In this document: positions 23,688-32,799 of the stretch, piece by piece
Layout of the letters: the number at the start of each line of letters is the position of its first letter
How positions within the stretch are numbered: the first letter of the stretch is position 1
Source: a bacterium
GTDB lineage: Bacteria > Hinthialibacterota > Hinthialibacteria > Hinthialibacterales > Hinthialibacteraceae
Reading direction: 5' to 3'
NCBI GenBank assembly: GCA_016125385.1
Contig: WGLV01000005.1
Span: forward strand, 62,001-126,000
DNA length: 64,000 bases
Notes under the pieces: model-generated
Told to the model about the DNA's origin: nothing
Seen by the model: only the letters and a program-made list of their open reading frames with translations
The model's database searches: none
Program-made: the position numbers and the translations under genes

Positions 23688-26420
23688 TCAGAGATAACTG
23701 AGCAACGATTGCTGAATGATGCGGGAGGCGGCTTGCAGTGAAGCGTTAAAGGCGTTTTGCGTCAGATTCAGATCGGTGATCAACTGCGCCAGATCGGCGT
23801 CTTCCACGCGCGACAGTTCCTGCTTCATAAAATCTTCGCTTTCTTTCAAGCGTGCTTCGGATGCGTCGAGACGGTTCACTCTCGCTCCCAGTTTTGTGCG
23901 CTGGTTGAGGATCGAGCCAAGGTCGACGTCAATGTCTTCCAGCGATTGCTGAATGCCTTCGGTATTGTCGGAGCGGAGCGAGCGTTCCAGATTTTTCAAC
24001 GTCTGGAAAATGTTGTGTTCTTCGACTTCATTCACGGTTCCGTTTGAGTTCAAACCGAGAATACTTGCGGTATCCTGCTGGCTAATATAAGGCTGAGGCG
24101 GATCGACGGATGTTTCGTCAACGGCGGTATACCCGGCGATGCCGGTTACGGTGGTGAACTGGCGCGTCGGGTCGGTTTCCGTCGTGTCTCTCGCGGGATC
24201 GATCACCAGCGTATGCCCGTCAAAATTGCTGACGACATTGATGACGCCATTGATGATATTCGCGGAGATGAGACCGCCGCCGGGGCCCGCCTTTCCATCC
24301 GCCGCATCAATTCGGGCGACGATATCATCGAGCGTGTCATTGGGATCGACATCGATCGCGTATTCTTCCAGCGTCGCGCCGCCGTTGTCGCGGACTTCGA
24401 TCACGAATTGTCCCGCGTTGGCATTGGGGGCCACACCGTTGACGAGATCGGTTCCCGCATAACCGGGGTTGGAGCGAAGGCGAACCGGCGCGGTGGGGGC
24501 GAAAAGGCCAAGATCGCGCGCGATGGTTCCATCGCCGACATCAACGACGCTGAGCGGTTCTGAAGAAAGCGCGGTGGAAAAAATATTGATCCCGGTTCCG
24601 CTCTGGTTGATCTCCGCCTGGACGGAAACGTCGGAATTGTTAATCGCGTCAAGGACATCCTGAATGGTGGAGGCTTCACGCAGGTCGATCGTCGCCGACT
24701 GACCGTTGTTATGGATGACGATCAGGCCTTCATTGGTGTTTCGAGGTTGACCGGCGGGTGGTGGAACCGGACGGCGGATGCCAAGACTTCCGGTTCCGGC
24801 CGAATCGATCAACGCGCCGGGCAGATCGTCAAGCAGAGTTTCAGCGGTGATGGGATCCGTTCGCGTGATGGTGCGATCGCCGTTGAGAGGATCGATGGCG
24901 ACCTGTGTGGTGATGTCGCGTCCAAACAGTTTACGGACATTTTCTACTTTCAAAACATCCGTGCTGTTCACCGCGGTGAAGCTGATGCCGGTTCCATCGG
25001 CGTTGATGTACGCCGTGGCGCGGCCTTTCAGGTCGGGATGATTGTTGATGAGCCCGAGCAAATCTTCGAGCGTTGAACCCGGCACATCATCAGCGTTGCC
25101 GGTGATGGCGTCAAAATCCTGGCCCTGGGTCAGGGCGCGAAGATCGATGTCAATCACCTGATCATCAATGGTCACACGGATGGCTTCAAGATCGTTGATG
25201 AATTCAGGCGTGGTGGCATTCAGGAACGCTTCCTTGCCGTTTTCATCCACGTTGGTCAGTGCGAGGTTATCGCCGATGGGGACGCGCGGGTCGTTGGCTG
25301 GCCCCGTGTTTGAGGCGGCGAACAGGAACGAATCGTTCTGGACGCGGACGACGGCGCGTTGAGGCGTGGGCACGGCGTTTGGATTGGTCAACGGATTCGT
25401 CGCCGGGTAGCCCATCGTCAGGAAACGGCTGCTATCGATGTGACGGTGCATGCCCAAGGCGCCGAGCAAATTGATTCCGAATGGCGGATCGGCTTCAAAG
25501 CCGATGGGATGGGCGCCGTCCTGAAGGTCGAGCGCGTCGGAACGTTTCGAGGTAATCACCAGCTGATTTTTATCATTGATCGAGGCTACAACGTCGCTTA
25601 CTTTAGCGTTGATGCGGTCTTTGACATCCTTCAGCGAGTCAGTGGTGAGATCGACTTTGATTTCCGTGCCATGAATGGTGAAACTCGCGAGGTTGTTGGG
25701 GTCGACTCCTGGATAGTTTTTTGAATTGGGAGATGGATCGACCGCCGCACCCGGCGTTTTTTCAGCGATCGGGGGCAGATTGGGAAAGTTCGGATTCGCG
25801 ATGCGCAACTGTTCGGAGAGAGGCCGGTTGATATTCTGAACGCCGACGGACGCCGTGATGGAATTGGGAGAACTCAAAAAGGTGTCGTATCCATTGAGGT
25901 TTGACGTAATACTCTGACCGTTGCTGAGTGCGACCTTTTGATTGTAGTTATCTCCCTGATAGACGACGGCTCCGTCTTTGTTGACGAACGCGGGAATTTT
26001 GGTCTGGCCGCCACCGAAGATGTATTTTCCATTGTAATTCGCGTTCGCCAGTTCCATGACCTGCTCGTACAGAATGCTGACCTGTTCGGCGATGGCCTGG
26101 CGAGATTCCGTATCAAAATCGCTGGCGCCCTGCACCGCCAGCGTGCGGATCTGCTGTATGACGTCTGTGGCGCTGCCCAGCGTGGTTTCGGTCAGTTCGA
26201 GATTCGAGCGGGCGCCCTGCGCGTTGGATTGATAGCTGCGGCCCAGTTGAAGCGAGGCGCGAAGGTTGAGATCGACGGGAAAATCAACGGGATCATCCGC
26301 CGCGCGATTGATGCGGCGTCCGGTGGAGAGTTGTTCCTGAATCGTCGACACGCGCACCATGTTGTTCTGGAGATTGAACAACGTTCTGTCATTAAGCATA
26401 TTGAGCGTAACGCGCACCAT
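23688..26420 (-). CDS. flgL: FlgL, enlarged hook-filament junction protein
   Basis: A 910-residue protein, two to three times the usual FlgL length (about 300-500). The N-terminal flagellin-like helices begin VRVTLNMLNDRTLFNLQNNMVRVSTIQEQLSTGRRIN, and GKYIFGG ends the conserved N-half. The C-terminal helices include EDADLAQLITDLNLTQNAFNASLQAASRI. Between them lie about four Flagellin_IN-type modules of 80-110 residues, for example TIDLREASTIQDVLDAINNS and YAIDVDPNDTLDDIVARID. These would form extra outer domains. FlgL joins hook to filament after export by the flagellar type III apparatus. It starts 14 bp after the flgK stop, and GGGAGACCATC precedes the ATG. Confidence 0.9.
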   Translation of the reverse strand: MVRVTLNMLNDRTLFNLQNNMVRVSTIQEQLSTGRRINRAADDPVDFPVDLNLRASLQLGRSYQSNAQGARSNLELTETTLGSATDVIQQIRTLAVQGASDFDTESRQAIAEQVSILYEQVMELANANYNGKYIFGGGQTKIPAFVNKDGAVVYQGDNYNQKVALSNGQSITSNLNGYDTFLSSPNSITASVGVQNINRPLSEQLRIANPNFPNLPPIAEKTPGAAVDPSPNSKNYPGVDPNNLASFTIHGTEIKVDLTTDSLKDVKDRINAKVSDVVASINDKNQLVITSKRSDALDLQDGAHPIGFEADPPFGINLLGALGMHRHIDSSRFLTMGYPATNPLTNPNAVPTPQRAVVRVQNDSFLFAASNTGPANDPRVPIGDNLALTNVDENGKEAFLNATTPEFINDLEAIRVTIDDQVIDIDLRALTQGQDFDAITGNADDVPGSTLEDLLGLINNHPDLKGRATAYINADGTGISFTAVNSTDVLKVENVRKLFGRDITTQVAIDPLNGDRTITRTDPITAETLLDDLPGALIDSAGTGSLGIRRPVPPPAGQPRNTNEGLIVIHNNGQSATIDLREASTIQDVLDAINNSDVSVQAEINQSGTGINIFSTALSSEPLSVVDVGDGTIARDLGLFAPTAPVRLRSNPGYAGTDLVNGVAPNANAGQFVIEVRDNGGATLEEYAIDVDPNDTLDDIVARIDAADGKAGPGGGLISANIINGVINVVSNFDGHTLVIDPARDTTETDPTRQFTTVTGIAGYTAVDETSVDPPQPYISQQDTASILGLNSNGTVNEVEEHNIFQTLKNLERSLRSDNTEGIQQSLEDIDVDLGSILNQRTKLGARVNRLDASEARLKESEDFMKQELSRVEDADLAQLITDLNLTQNAFNASLQAASRIIQQSLLSYL

Positions 26421-26434
26421 GATGGTCTCCCGTA

Positions 26435-29400
26435 TCAGCGGCCGATCTGATTTATGATGGTATTCAGCAGGTCGTCCACCGTGCTGATGACGCGGGCGGA
26501 AGCCTGAAACGCCTGTTGAAAGCGAATGATGTTGATGGATTCTTCATCGAGCGATACGCCCGAATTCTGTTCCTGGAAATTTTTCAGTTCGCGCAGCACT
26601 GAAGAATGGGTTTCATAAAACTGTTTGGCGCGGCTGCTCTCGATACCCATTTTAGAAATGGTGGAGCGGTAGTATTCGCCCAGCGTGTTTCCATCGAGAA
26701 CGCTTTCCGATTCGAGATTGGCTAATTTATACGCGGCCTCGTTATTGCCAGGCGTCCCATCGCCGGAAGCCGCAAGCAGGTCGTTGTTATCAATGATGTC
26801 CTGATTGACGCGCATGGAGCGGGAGTCTGTTCCATGGAAGAGACTGTTAATACCGGCCGCCGCGAGAAAGTTGCTTGTATCGCCGGTGAAGGTGATGCGT
26901 TCTTTGTTTGATGTTTCAATGACGATCTGGCTGTTATTTTCAACGTGCGCGCGAACCAGCGCGCCGATATCGTCGCCCAGTGTGACTGGAAATTCGGCGC
27001 CCTGAATGGGGTTGTCGCCGGTGGCATCGAGTAGAGGGCCGTCAGTAAAACCCAGAGCGGAGAGGATCGAGCTGTCGTCGCTACGGAAGGTAAACTCGAA
27101 GCCATTGCTGGCGGAAACAACAAGCTGGCTGCGATTTTTATTTTTGGGATCGGCTTCAATCGAGGCGGTGATAGGGACGTTCGCCGCACCGGTAGCGGCG
27201 TTAATGGCGTCAACGACTCCCTGTAAAGTCAACACGCCGCCCACGGTCGACGGATCGGCTTTGACAGGAACTTCGACGATATGGGTCACTTTTCCATTCG
27301 CGTCGCCAACCACGATTTCGAAACTTCCGTCGGAAAACGGCTGACCACCGATGTCGCCGAATCCGTTCAAATCTTTCAGCCCGAGCGCTTTCACAAGGCC
27401 AGTCCGATCGTTCTGGAAGAAGAAGCTGCGATTATTCGACGAAGTGATCTGCAACTCGTTATTCGCGGATATCTGGACGTTCAGATTCGGATCGGCCGCC
27501 TGGATCGCGGCGGCGACGTCATCCATCGTTTCCAAGGCGCCCGCCTGGACGGTGATCGTCGTGATGGTGGGAACGTTGTTGTTGTCCAGAACAACCAGAT
27601 CGAAACTGCCTTCGCTGATAACGGAAGGCGGCGGACCGGGAAACGCGGGCGAGAAAGCGGGGATGCCATTGCCGAGGAACGACTGATCGGAACGGCCAAA
27701 GAATTTTCCAGACGCTTCGGTGGCGTTTCCGCCGATGAGCGGAATGCTGGGATCGGTCGTTGGGAAATCAAAAGCCTGCATCAAACCGGAGGTGTCGTTC
27801 TGGATCGAGAAACTGGCGTTTTTGTCGATTGTTTCAATCTGAAGCACGCTGATGGCCGGGTCGGCGGCACTGGGGACGACCAGAGCGCGGATAAGACCGC
27901 CGCTGTTATTCTGGATCTGGTTCGCCAACTGATTCAGCGTCATCGTATCGTCAAAGTTGATGGTGAACGGCTCCACATCCGGCGTCGCCGAATTTGAATC
28001 GACCTCCGCTCCCGCCGCATTGTGAATGTGAATTTCCATGCTGTAGGCGCCGGGCGTTTCGGAGATCGGGGTACCGGCTGCGGCGTTGAGAGCGCCCAGA
28101 CCGGTATTGGTTTCCGCCGAGGATATTCCAACCGTCGCGGTGGCGCGGCGGACATAGACGGGGTCGAACGTATACGCGGAGCGCGCGGTCTGGACAATTC
28201 CATCGGTTCGATTGATGCGCTCAACGATGTCATACAAGGTATCGGTGGTTTTTACGTTGACGTCATACAGGTCGCGCGTCTGGTTGTCTTCATCCGTCAC
28301 GCGAATGGTAAAGGCGCCGTCCTGAACCGGATATGGATAACTGGAGAGCGGATCGGTGCTTTTCAGGCGCGGGTTATTGAAGACCTGATCGAGCGTCTGT
28401 GTTGAATTCGCCGCTGTGGATCCCGCCGGAATCGCAAAATGACTTTCAAGCGAAGTCTGACCGGTCAAGCCGGAAGCCTCGCTGTGGATCTTGTTGACCT
28501 CATAAATCACGCCGCGCGCCAAGGTGTCGACCTGGGTCCGCAACGAGGGAACGATCCGATCACGCGCATCGAGCACCGCACCCAGTTCGCCCTTTCGGAT
28601 CATTTCATCTTTCACGTCGAGGCCATCTTTGCCGATTCGAATCTGCATGATCGGCAATTGATCCGGGGTGTCCGTGGTGATTTTTACGAGTTGAGTGTTA
28701 TTGACGCCGTCGACGATCCGTTCCCCCGCGAGGTTTACATCGATCGCGCCATTACTCTGCTCGACCGTGGTGATGGGGATCAATTCGGATAATTGAGACA
28801 GCAGGCGGTCGCGCTGGTCGCGCAGGTCGTTGGCGTTTACGGCCGCGCCCACCTCGGAAACCGCGATTCGCCTGTTGAGCGAAGCGATCTCGCTTGTCAT
28901 CCGATTCACTTCATCCACCATCGTGGATGCGCGTTCATTCAGATCGGATTTCATTCCACGCAATTGATCGCCGACCAGATTGAAGGTTTCAGAGAGCGAA
29001 ACCGCGCTTTCAATCGCAGCGGATCGAAGCTCCGGCGCCTCGGGAGAAAGCGACAGGTCGTGCATCGACTGAAAGAAGCGGGAGAGGAGGTTATTGAGCC
29101 CCCCCGTGGAGGCGCCATCCAGAGAATCTGAAATCGATTGCAGCGGATCATTCAAGATCTGGTCGAGTTGGACGAAGATATTGTTCAGTTCCTCGTTATA
29201 GGAGGAGTCGCTGGCCGCTCCGCGAATCTGGCCTTCAAGGAAGGAATCGCGGATGCGCTCGACGGAAATCACGTCAACGCCCTGGCCGAACGCTCCGTTC
29301 GGCAGGACCAGGGGGCTGACGGCCTGCTGATCGACGCGCTGACGGGAATATCCTTCCGTATTCGCGTTCGCGATATTCTGGCCGGTGGTGTTGATCCCCG

Positions 29401-29458
29401 ACTGCGCCGCGCTAACCCCTCGCGCTCCTAGATTTAGGATTCCGTAAAGAGAGACCAT
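26435..29458 (-). CDS. flgK: FlgK, enlarged hook-associated protein 1
   Basis: 1007 residues from ATG 29458 (MVSLYGILNLGARGVSAAQSG). The FlgK signature GINTTGQNIANANTEGYSRQRV and the DDxTDFLARFFQS-like stretch SDSLDGASTGGLNNLLSRFFQS are present. The C-terminal helices NIIRFQQAFQASARVISTVDDLLNTIINQI match the family. E. coli FlgK is 547 residues; the excess is a middle region with about four repeated modules, two with the shared frame SF(D/E)(L/I)VV-D-N/A. The start at 29458 was chosen because FlgK begins at this methionine and AGGGCG precedes it; the frame continues to 29509. No other flagellar gene is in the window. Confidence 0.92.
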   Translation of the reverse strand: MVSLYGILNLGARGVSAAQSGINTTGQNIANANTEGYSRQRVDQQAVSPLVLPNGAFGQGVDVISVERIRDSFLEGQIRGAASDSSYNEELNNIFVQLDQILNDPLQSISDSLDGASTGGLNNLLSRFFQSMHDLSLSPEAPELRSAAIESAVSLSETFNLVGDQLRGMKSDLNERASTMVDEVNRMTSEIASLNRRIAVSEVGAAVNANDLRDQRDRLLSQLSELIPITTVEQSNGAIDVNLAGERIVDGVNNTQLVKITTDTPDQLPIMQIRIGKDGLDVKDEMIRKGELGAVLDARDRIVPSLRTQVDTLARGVIYEVNKIHSEASGLTGQTSLESHFAIPAGSTAANSTQTLDQVFNNPRLKSTDPLSSYPYPVQDGAFTIRVTDEDNQTRDLYDVNVKTTDTLYDIVERINRTDGIVQTARSAYTFDPVYVRRATATVGISSAETNTGLGALNAAAGTPISETPGAYSMEIHIHNAAGAEVDSNSATPDVEPFTINFDDTMTLNQLANQIQNNSGGLIRALVVPSAADPAISVLQIETIDKNASFSIQNDTSGLMQAFDFPTTDPSIPLIGGNATEASGKFFGRSDQSFLGNGIPAFSPAFPGPPPSVISEGSFDLVVLDNNNVPTITTITVQAGALETMDDVAAAIQAADPNLNVQISANNELQITSSNNRSFFFQNDRTGLVKALGLKDLNGFGDIGGQPFSDGSFEIVVGDANGKVTHIVEVPVKADPSTVGGVLTLQGVVDAINAATGAANVPITASIEADPKNKNRSQLVVSASNGFEFTFRSDDSSILSALGFTDGPLLDATGDNPIQGAEFPVTLGDDIGALVRAHVENNSQIVIETSNKERITFTGDTSNFLAAAGINSLFHGTDSRSMRVNQDIIDNNDLLAASGDGTPGNNEAAYKLANLESESVLDGNTLGEYYRSTISKMGIESSRAKQFYETHSSVLRELKNFQEQNSGVSLDEESINIIRFQQAFQASARVISTVDDLLNTIINQIGR

Positions 29459-29686
29459 ATCATCGCCCTGTTCAGCCGCCGCGCGCCGTTGGAACCGGCT
29501 TTGCGGCAATATTTTCCACTAAAAGCGTGGAAATCGGCCTTATTACCGTATATTGTGCAAAGCCTGTGCCGATCTCACATTTTGTAGACTCATTGTGCGT
29601 TGCATCCAATTCGTGTTAAATCAAATCCCGTTTCAATTTTCCTCCTGGACAAATCAAGACGTACATCGGTACGGACTGGAGTAACC

Positions 29687-30457
29687 ATGACATTCTGGAT
29701 ACTGGCTTCACTGGGCGTGATTCTGATCGGGGTCGCCAAGGCGGGATTCGGCGGCGGGGTTGGGATCGCGGCGGTTCCGTTGTTTATCTTCGCGGTGGGT
29801 GATACGAAGGCGGCTTTGGGGATGATGTTGCCCATTCTATGCGCCTGCGATCTGTTTTCGATTCTGCATTACCGGAAGACGTTCGATAAAATGAACCTGT
29901 TTTATATGTTGCCGGGTGTGGTGATCGGCATCGTGATCGCCAGTTTTTTTCTCGGCAAGTTTTCAGAAACGCAGATGAAATTCGGGATCGGACTGGTTTC
30001 GATTCTGTTCGTGCTGTTTCAGGTGTGGAAGACGTGGATCCTGAAAGAAATGGGCGCGTATGTTCCGAAAGCATGGCATGGCTGGCTGTTCGGCGGCGGG
30101 GTTGGATTGACCTCGACATTCGCGCACGCGGCGGGGCCGGTGGCGACAATGTATTTGCTTCCACAAAACATGGGGCGCCAGTTATACGTTGGCACCACGG
30201 TCTGGCTGTTCACTTTTGTGAACGCAATGAAACTGATTCCCTACGCGTATCTGGGGATGCTTAACGTGAATGGACTGGAGACCAGCGCCTGGCTTTTGCC
30301 TGTGGTTCCGATCGGGACCCTGCTGGGGGCCTGGATGAACAAGCACATCAATGAATTCGCGTTTAACGCGGTGATCTACGTCATTCTGTTTCTGGTGGGC
30401 ATCGAATATACCACGGGATTGAATATTTTCGGGTTTCTGCTTGGAGTGGCGGGATGA
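29687..30457 (+). CDS. TSUP family (TauE/SafE) membrane permease
   Basis: A 256-residue inner-membrane protein with 7-8 helices and the TSUP opening ILIGVAKAGFGGGVGIAAVPLF, then AALGMMLPILCACDLFSILHYRKTFD. The second half repeats the fold (VGLTSTFAHAAGPVATMYLL). Members export or import sulfite, sulfonates or related anions; the substrate is not deducible. ATG 29687 has GGAGTAACC immediately upstream. Its stop overlaps the tatD start (ATGA), indicating an operon, although the two products have no obvious shared pathway. Confidence 0.88.
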   Translation: MTFWILASLGVILIGVAKAGFGGGVGIAAVPLFIFAVGDTKAALGMMLPILCACDLFSILHYRKTFDKMNLFYMLPGVVIGIVIASFFLGKFSETQMKFGIGLVSILFVLFQVWKTWILKEMGAYVPKAWHGWLFGGGVGLTSTFAHAAGPVATMYLLPQNMGRQLYVGTTVWLFTFVNAMKLIPYAYLGMLNVNGLETSAWLLPVVPIGTLLGAWMNKHINEFAFNAVIYVILFLVGIEYTTGLNIFGFLLGVAG

Positions 30458-31215
30458 GCATTTTTGACAGCCATCTGCATCTCAATTCGCCCGAGTTTGA
30501 AGGACGAGTCAGTCAGGTATGGAATGAGGCGCGCGAAGCCGGCGTCAGCGAAGCCGTGGTGATCGGCTATAACCTGGAGACCAGCCGGAAAGCTGTGGAA
30601 ATCGCGCACCAGCATGATGGGCTTTATGCGGCGGTAGGCGTTTCGCCGCACGATATGCTTGAAGCCCCGGACGATTATATCGAGCAGCTTGAAACGATGG
30701 CCAGTGACGGGAAAGTCGCGGCCATCGGCGAGGCGGGGCTGGAATATCACTATCCCGTCGGACCGCGCGGGGTTCAGATTGAACGATTCCGCGAACAGAT
30801 CCGTCTGGCGAACCGGCTGGGCAAGTCGATCGTGATTCATCTTCGCGACGCGGACGCCGATTTCATGACAATTATGGATGAAGAGCCGCCGCAGTCGGCG
30901 ATTCTGCATTGCTTTACCGCGACGCTCGACCTGATGCGCGCGGCGGTGAAGCGAGGCTATTTCGTCTCGTTTTCAGGGATCGTCACGTTTAAAAAGGCGG
31001 TGGAGGTTCAGGAGGCGGCGAAGCTGGTTCCAGACGATAATCTGTTGATCGAAACGGATGCGCCCTATTTGGCGCCAACGCCGTTTCGAGGGAAAACCTG
31101 CGAGCCGAAAATGATCGTTCGCACAGCGGAGTTTGTGGCGAAATTACGCGGGGTGGAGATTGAGGCGCTGGCGGAGATCACGAAACGCAACGCGAAGAGG
31201 GCGTTTCAGGTTTAG
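30454..31215 (+). CDS. tatD: TatD family metal-dependent DNase/hydrolase
   Basis: A 253-residue TIM-barrel amidohydrolase. The metal ligands are in place: DSHLHL, GEAGLEYH, SIVIHLRDA, ILHCFTA and IETDAPYLAPTPFRGK. Family proteins are 3'-5' exonucleases or deoxyribonucleases implicated in DNA repair and turnover. It overlaps the TSUP gene by 4 bp (ATGA). Length is normal for the family (about 260). Confidence 0.92.
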   Translation: MSIFDSHLHLNSPEFEGRVSQVWNEAREAGVSEAVVIGYNLETSRKAVEIAHQHDGLYAAVGVSPHDMLEAPDDYIEQLETMASDGKVAAIGEAGLEYHYPVGPRGVQIERFREQIRLANRLGKSIVIHLRDADADFMTIMDEEPPQSAILHCFTATLDLMRAAVKRGYFVSFSGIVTFKKAVEVQEAAKLVPDDNLLIETDAPYLAPTPFRGKTCEPKMIVRTAEFVAKLRGVEIEALAEITKRNAKRAFQV

Positions 31216-31269
31216 AGCAATCTATTGGAACCAGAACTCAGAGCAAGAAACCTGAAGTGAAAGAAAGCG

Positions 31270-32145
31270 TCAGGAGGCGCCGTTCAGGCTTTCGATGAAG
31301 ATAGGGGCGCGTTCTTCAACCCGCAATTTGGCCTGTTCGGAAAAGATGTCGATGGAATCGCGATTGATAGCCAGCGTGTCGAGCACTTCGTCATACGCCT
31401 GGTATTTCATGGATTCAGCCTCGACGCCATACCCCAGTTGAAGGCAAATGCTGTCAGAGAGATGGACCACCGACGTCAGGAACGAAGGCGATTTGGCGGC
31501 GGATGGTTTGTGATGGTAACGGATGGCGTGAATCAGCTCATCCGGATAATTCCAGCGGTCGGCGACCACGCCGCCGAGTTCGTCGTGAGAGATGCCCACC
31601 ACCTGCCGTTCGGCGTCGTATTCAGGGATGTTGTTTTCTTCCATGATATCAAGAATGGTATCGCAGGTATCCTTGATGCTCATGGCGATAATCAGCTGGC
31701 CGATGTCATGCAGCAGCGCGGCGGTGAAAGCGGCGTCGCGCAGATCGGGCCGCAGTTTTTCGCAGATCAGTTCAGCGGTAATGGCGCTGGCGACGGAGTG
31801 AAACCAGAGCCCTCCCTCGTTGTAGCCATAGATCACGCGGTCGGATTCATAGAAGTTGCGCATGGAGCAAGTCAGCACCAGGTTGCGCACCGCGTAGAAG
31901 CCGAGATACATGATGGCCTGAGAGAGCGAGGAGACCACGCGCGGCAAGCCGTAATAGGCGGAGTTGCACAGGCGCAGGATGTTGCCGGTAAGGGCTGGGT
32001 CCTGCGTGATGACGTTGGTCAGTTCTTTCGCATTCGATTCCTGATCGCGCGTCAATTGAATGACTTTCACAACCACGTCCGGCAGTGGTGGAATCTGCTC
32101 GGTGCATCGTAAGATCGCTTCAGGAATTTGCTGAGATTCGCTCAT
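31270..32145 (-). CDS. HDOD domain signalling protein
   Basis: 291 residues. The HDOD domain covers about residues 12-210: IPPLPDVVVKVIQL, ITQDPALTGNILRLCNSAYYGL, SLSQAIMYLGFYAVRNLVL, and DAAFTAALLHDIGQLIIAM, which keeps an HD pair. HDOD proteins are HD-related domains, mostly without hydrolase activity, in bacterial regulation of motility, cell cycle and DNA damage. The C-terminal 70 residues are a helical tail. ATG 32145 has GGGTGAT close upstream, preferred to 32160. It lies 40 bp downstream of an HU gene on the same strand, so likely co-transcribed. Confidence 0.88.
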   Translation of the reverse strand: MSESQQIPEAILRCTEQIPPLPDVVVKVIQLTRDQESNAKELTNVITQDPALTGNILRLCNSAYYGLPRVVSSLSQAIMYLGFYAVRNLVLTCSMRNFYESDRVIYGYNEGGLWFHSVASAITAELICEKLRPDLRDAAFTAALLHDIGQLIIAMSIKDTCDTILDIMEENNIPEYDAERQVVGISHDELGGVVADRWNYPDELIHAIRYHHKPSAAKSPSFLTSVVHLSDSICLQLGYGVEAESMKYQAYDEVLDTLAINRDSIDIFSEQAKLRVEERAPIFIESLNGAS

Positions 32146-32185
32146 ATCACCCGACCGCATTCATTTTCATTCGCAATTCAAATCA

Positions 32186-32524
32186 CTACATTTCCGGCAT
32201 GGAGGCTTCGGCGGCGCGGGCGCGCGCTTCCTGCGCCTCGGCCTCGTCGTTGATCTTCTTTTTCATTTCCTGCCCCGGCTTGAAGCTGATGTGGCGCTTG
32301 GCGGGGACGGTGATGATCTCGCTGGTTTTTGGATTGCGCGCCTTGCGCGCGGGCGTGCTTTTCACCTTGAAGATGCCGAAGTTGCGGATCTCGATGTTGC
32401 CGTCTTTGGAGAGGCCCTCGCACATCGCGTCGAACATCGTTTGGACAATGTTTTTAACGCTCGAAATATCGAACCCCGTCCGCGCGGCAACTTCTTTTAC
32501 TATGTCTTTTTTCGTTGAAGTCAT
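32186..32524 (-). CDS. HU/IHF-type DNA-binding protein (copy 1, Ala/Glu tail)
   Basis: 112 residues. The HU fold runs from TKKDIVKEVAARTGFDISSVKNIVQTMFDAM through IEIRNFGIFKVKSTPARKARNPKTSEIITVPAKRHISFKPG, with the beta-arm R-N-P motif (KARNPKT) that wraps the minor groove. A charged tail of about 20 residues (EAEAQEARARAAEAS) extends past the usual end near residue 92. The start at 32524 is decided by GGAGGGCGCGTA and the family start. The 75-bp-longer frame upstream is not conserved. Nucleoid-associated; a second HU lies at 62 kb. Confidence 0.92.
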   Translation of the reverse strand: MTSTKKDIVKEVAARTGFDISSVKNIVQTMFDAMCEGLSKDGNIEIRNFGIFKVKSTPARKARNPKTSEIITVPAKRHISFKPGQEMKKKINDEAEAQEARARAAEASMPEM

Positions 32525-32799
32525 TACGCGCCCTCCGTCCGCGTCGATCTGGTGGTTCCGCGAGATCGTAGAGAATACGATTGAATTTAAGTGTAACGGT
32601 ATCAAAACTATACTGCATCCTTGATTCACAATCAAGGCAATTTTTCATCAAAATGAGGCCAACTGCTGAAAAAAACGAGTATCCAGGAAGCCGCGAAAGC
32701 CGCTCAATTCATGCGATTGCAAAATTTCAGGTCCGTTTGTATTGAATAGCCGAATCAATTTTACATCGCAAAGCGTTTCGCATTCATGCGCCAGAAAAC

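Noticed and set aside
29459-29509. Extended FlgK N-terminus
   Set aside because: FlgK starts at the methionine of VSLYGILNLG; the 17 extra codons are not conserved in the family.
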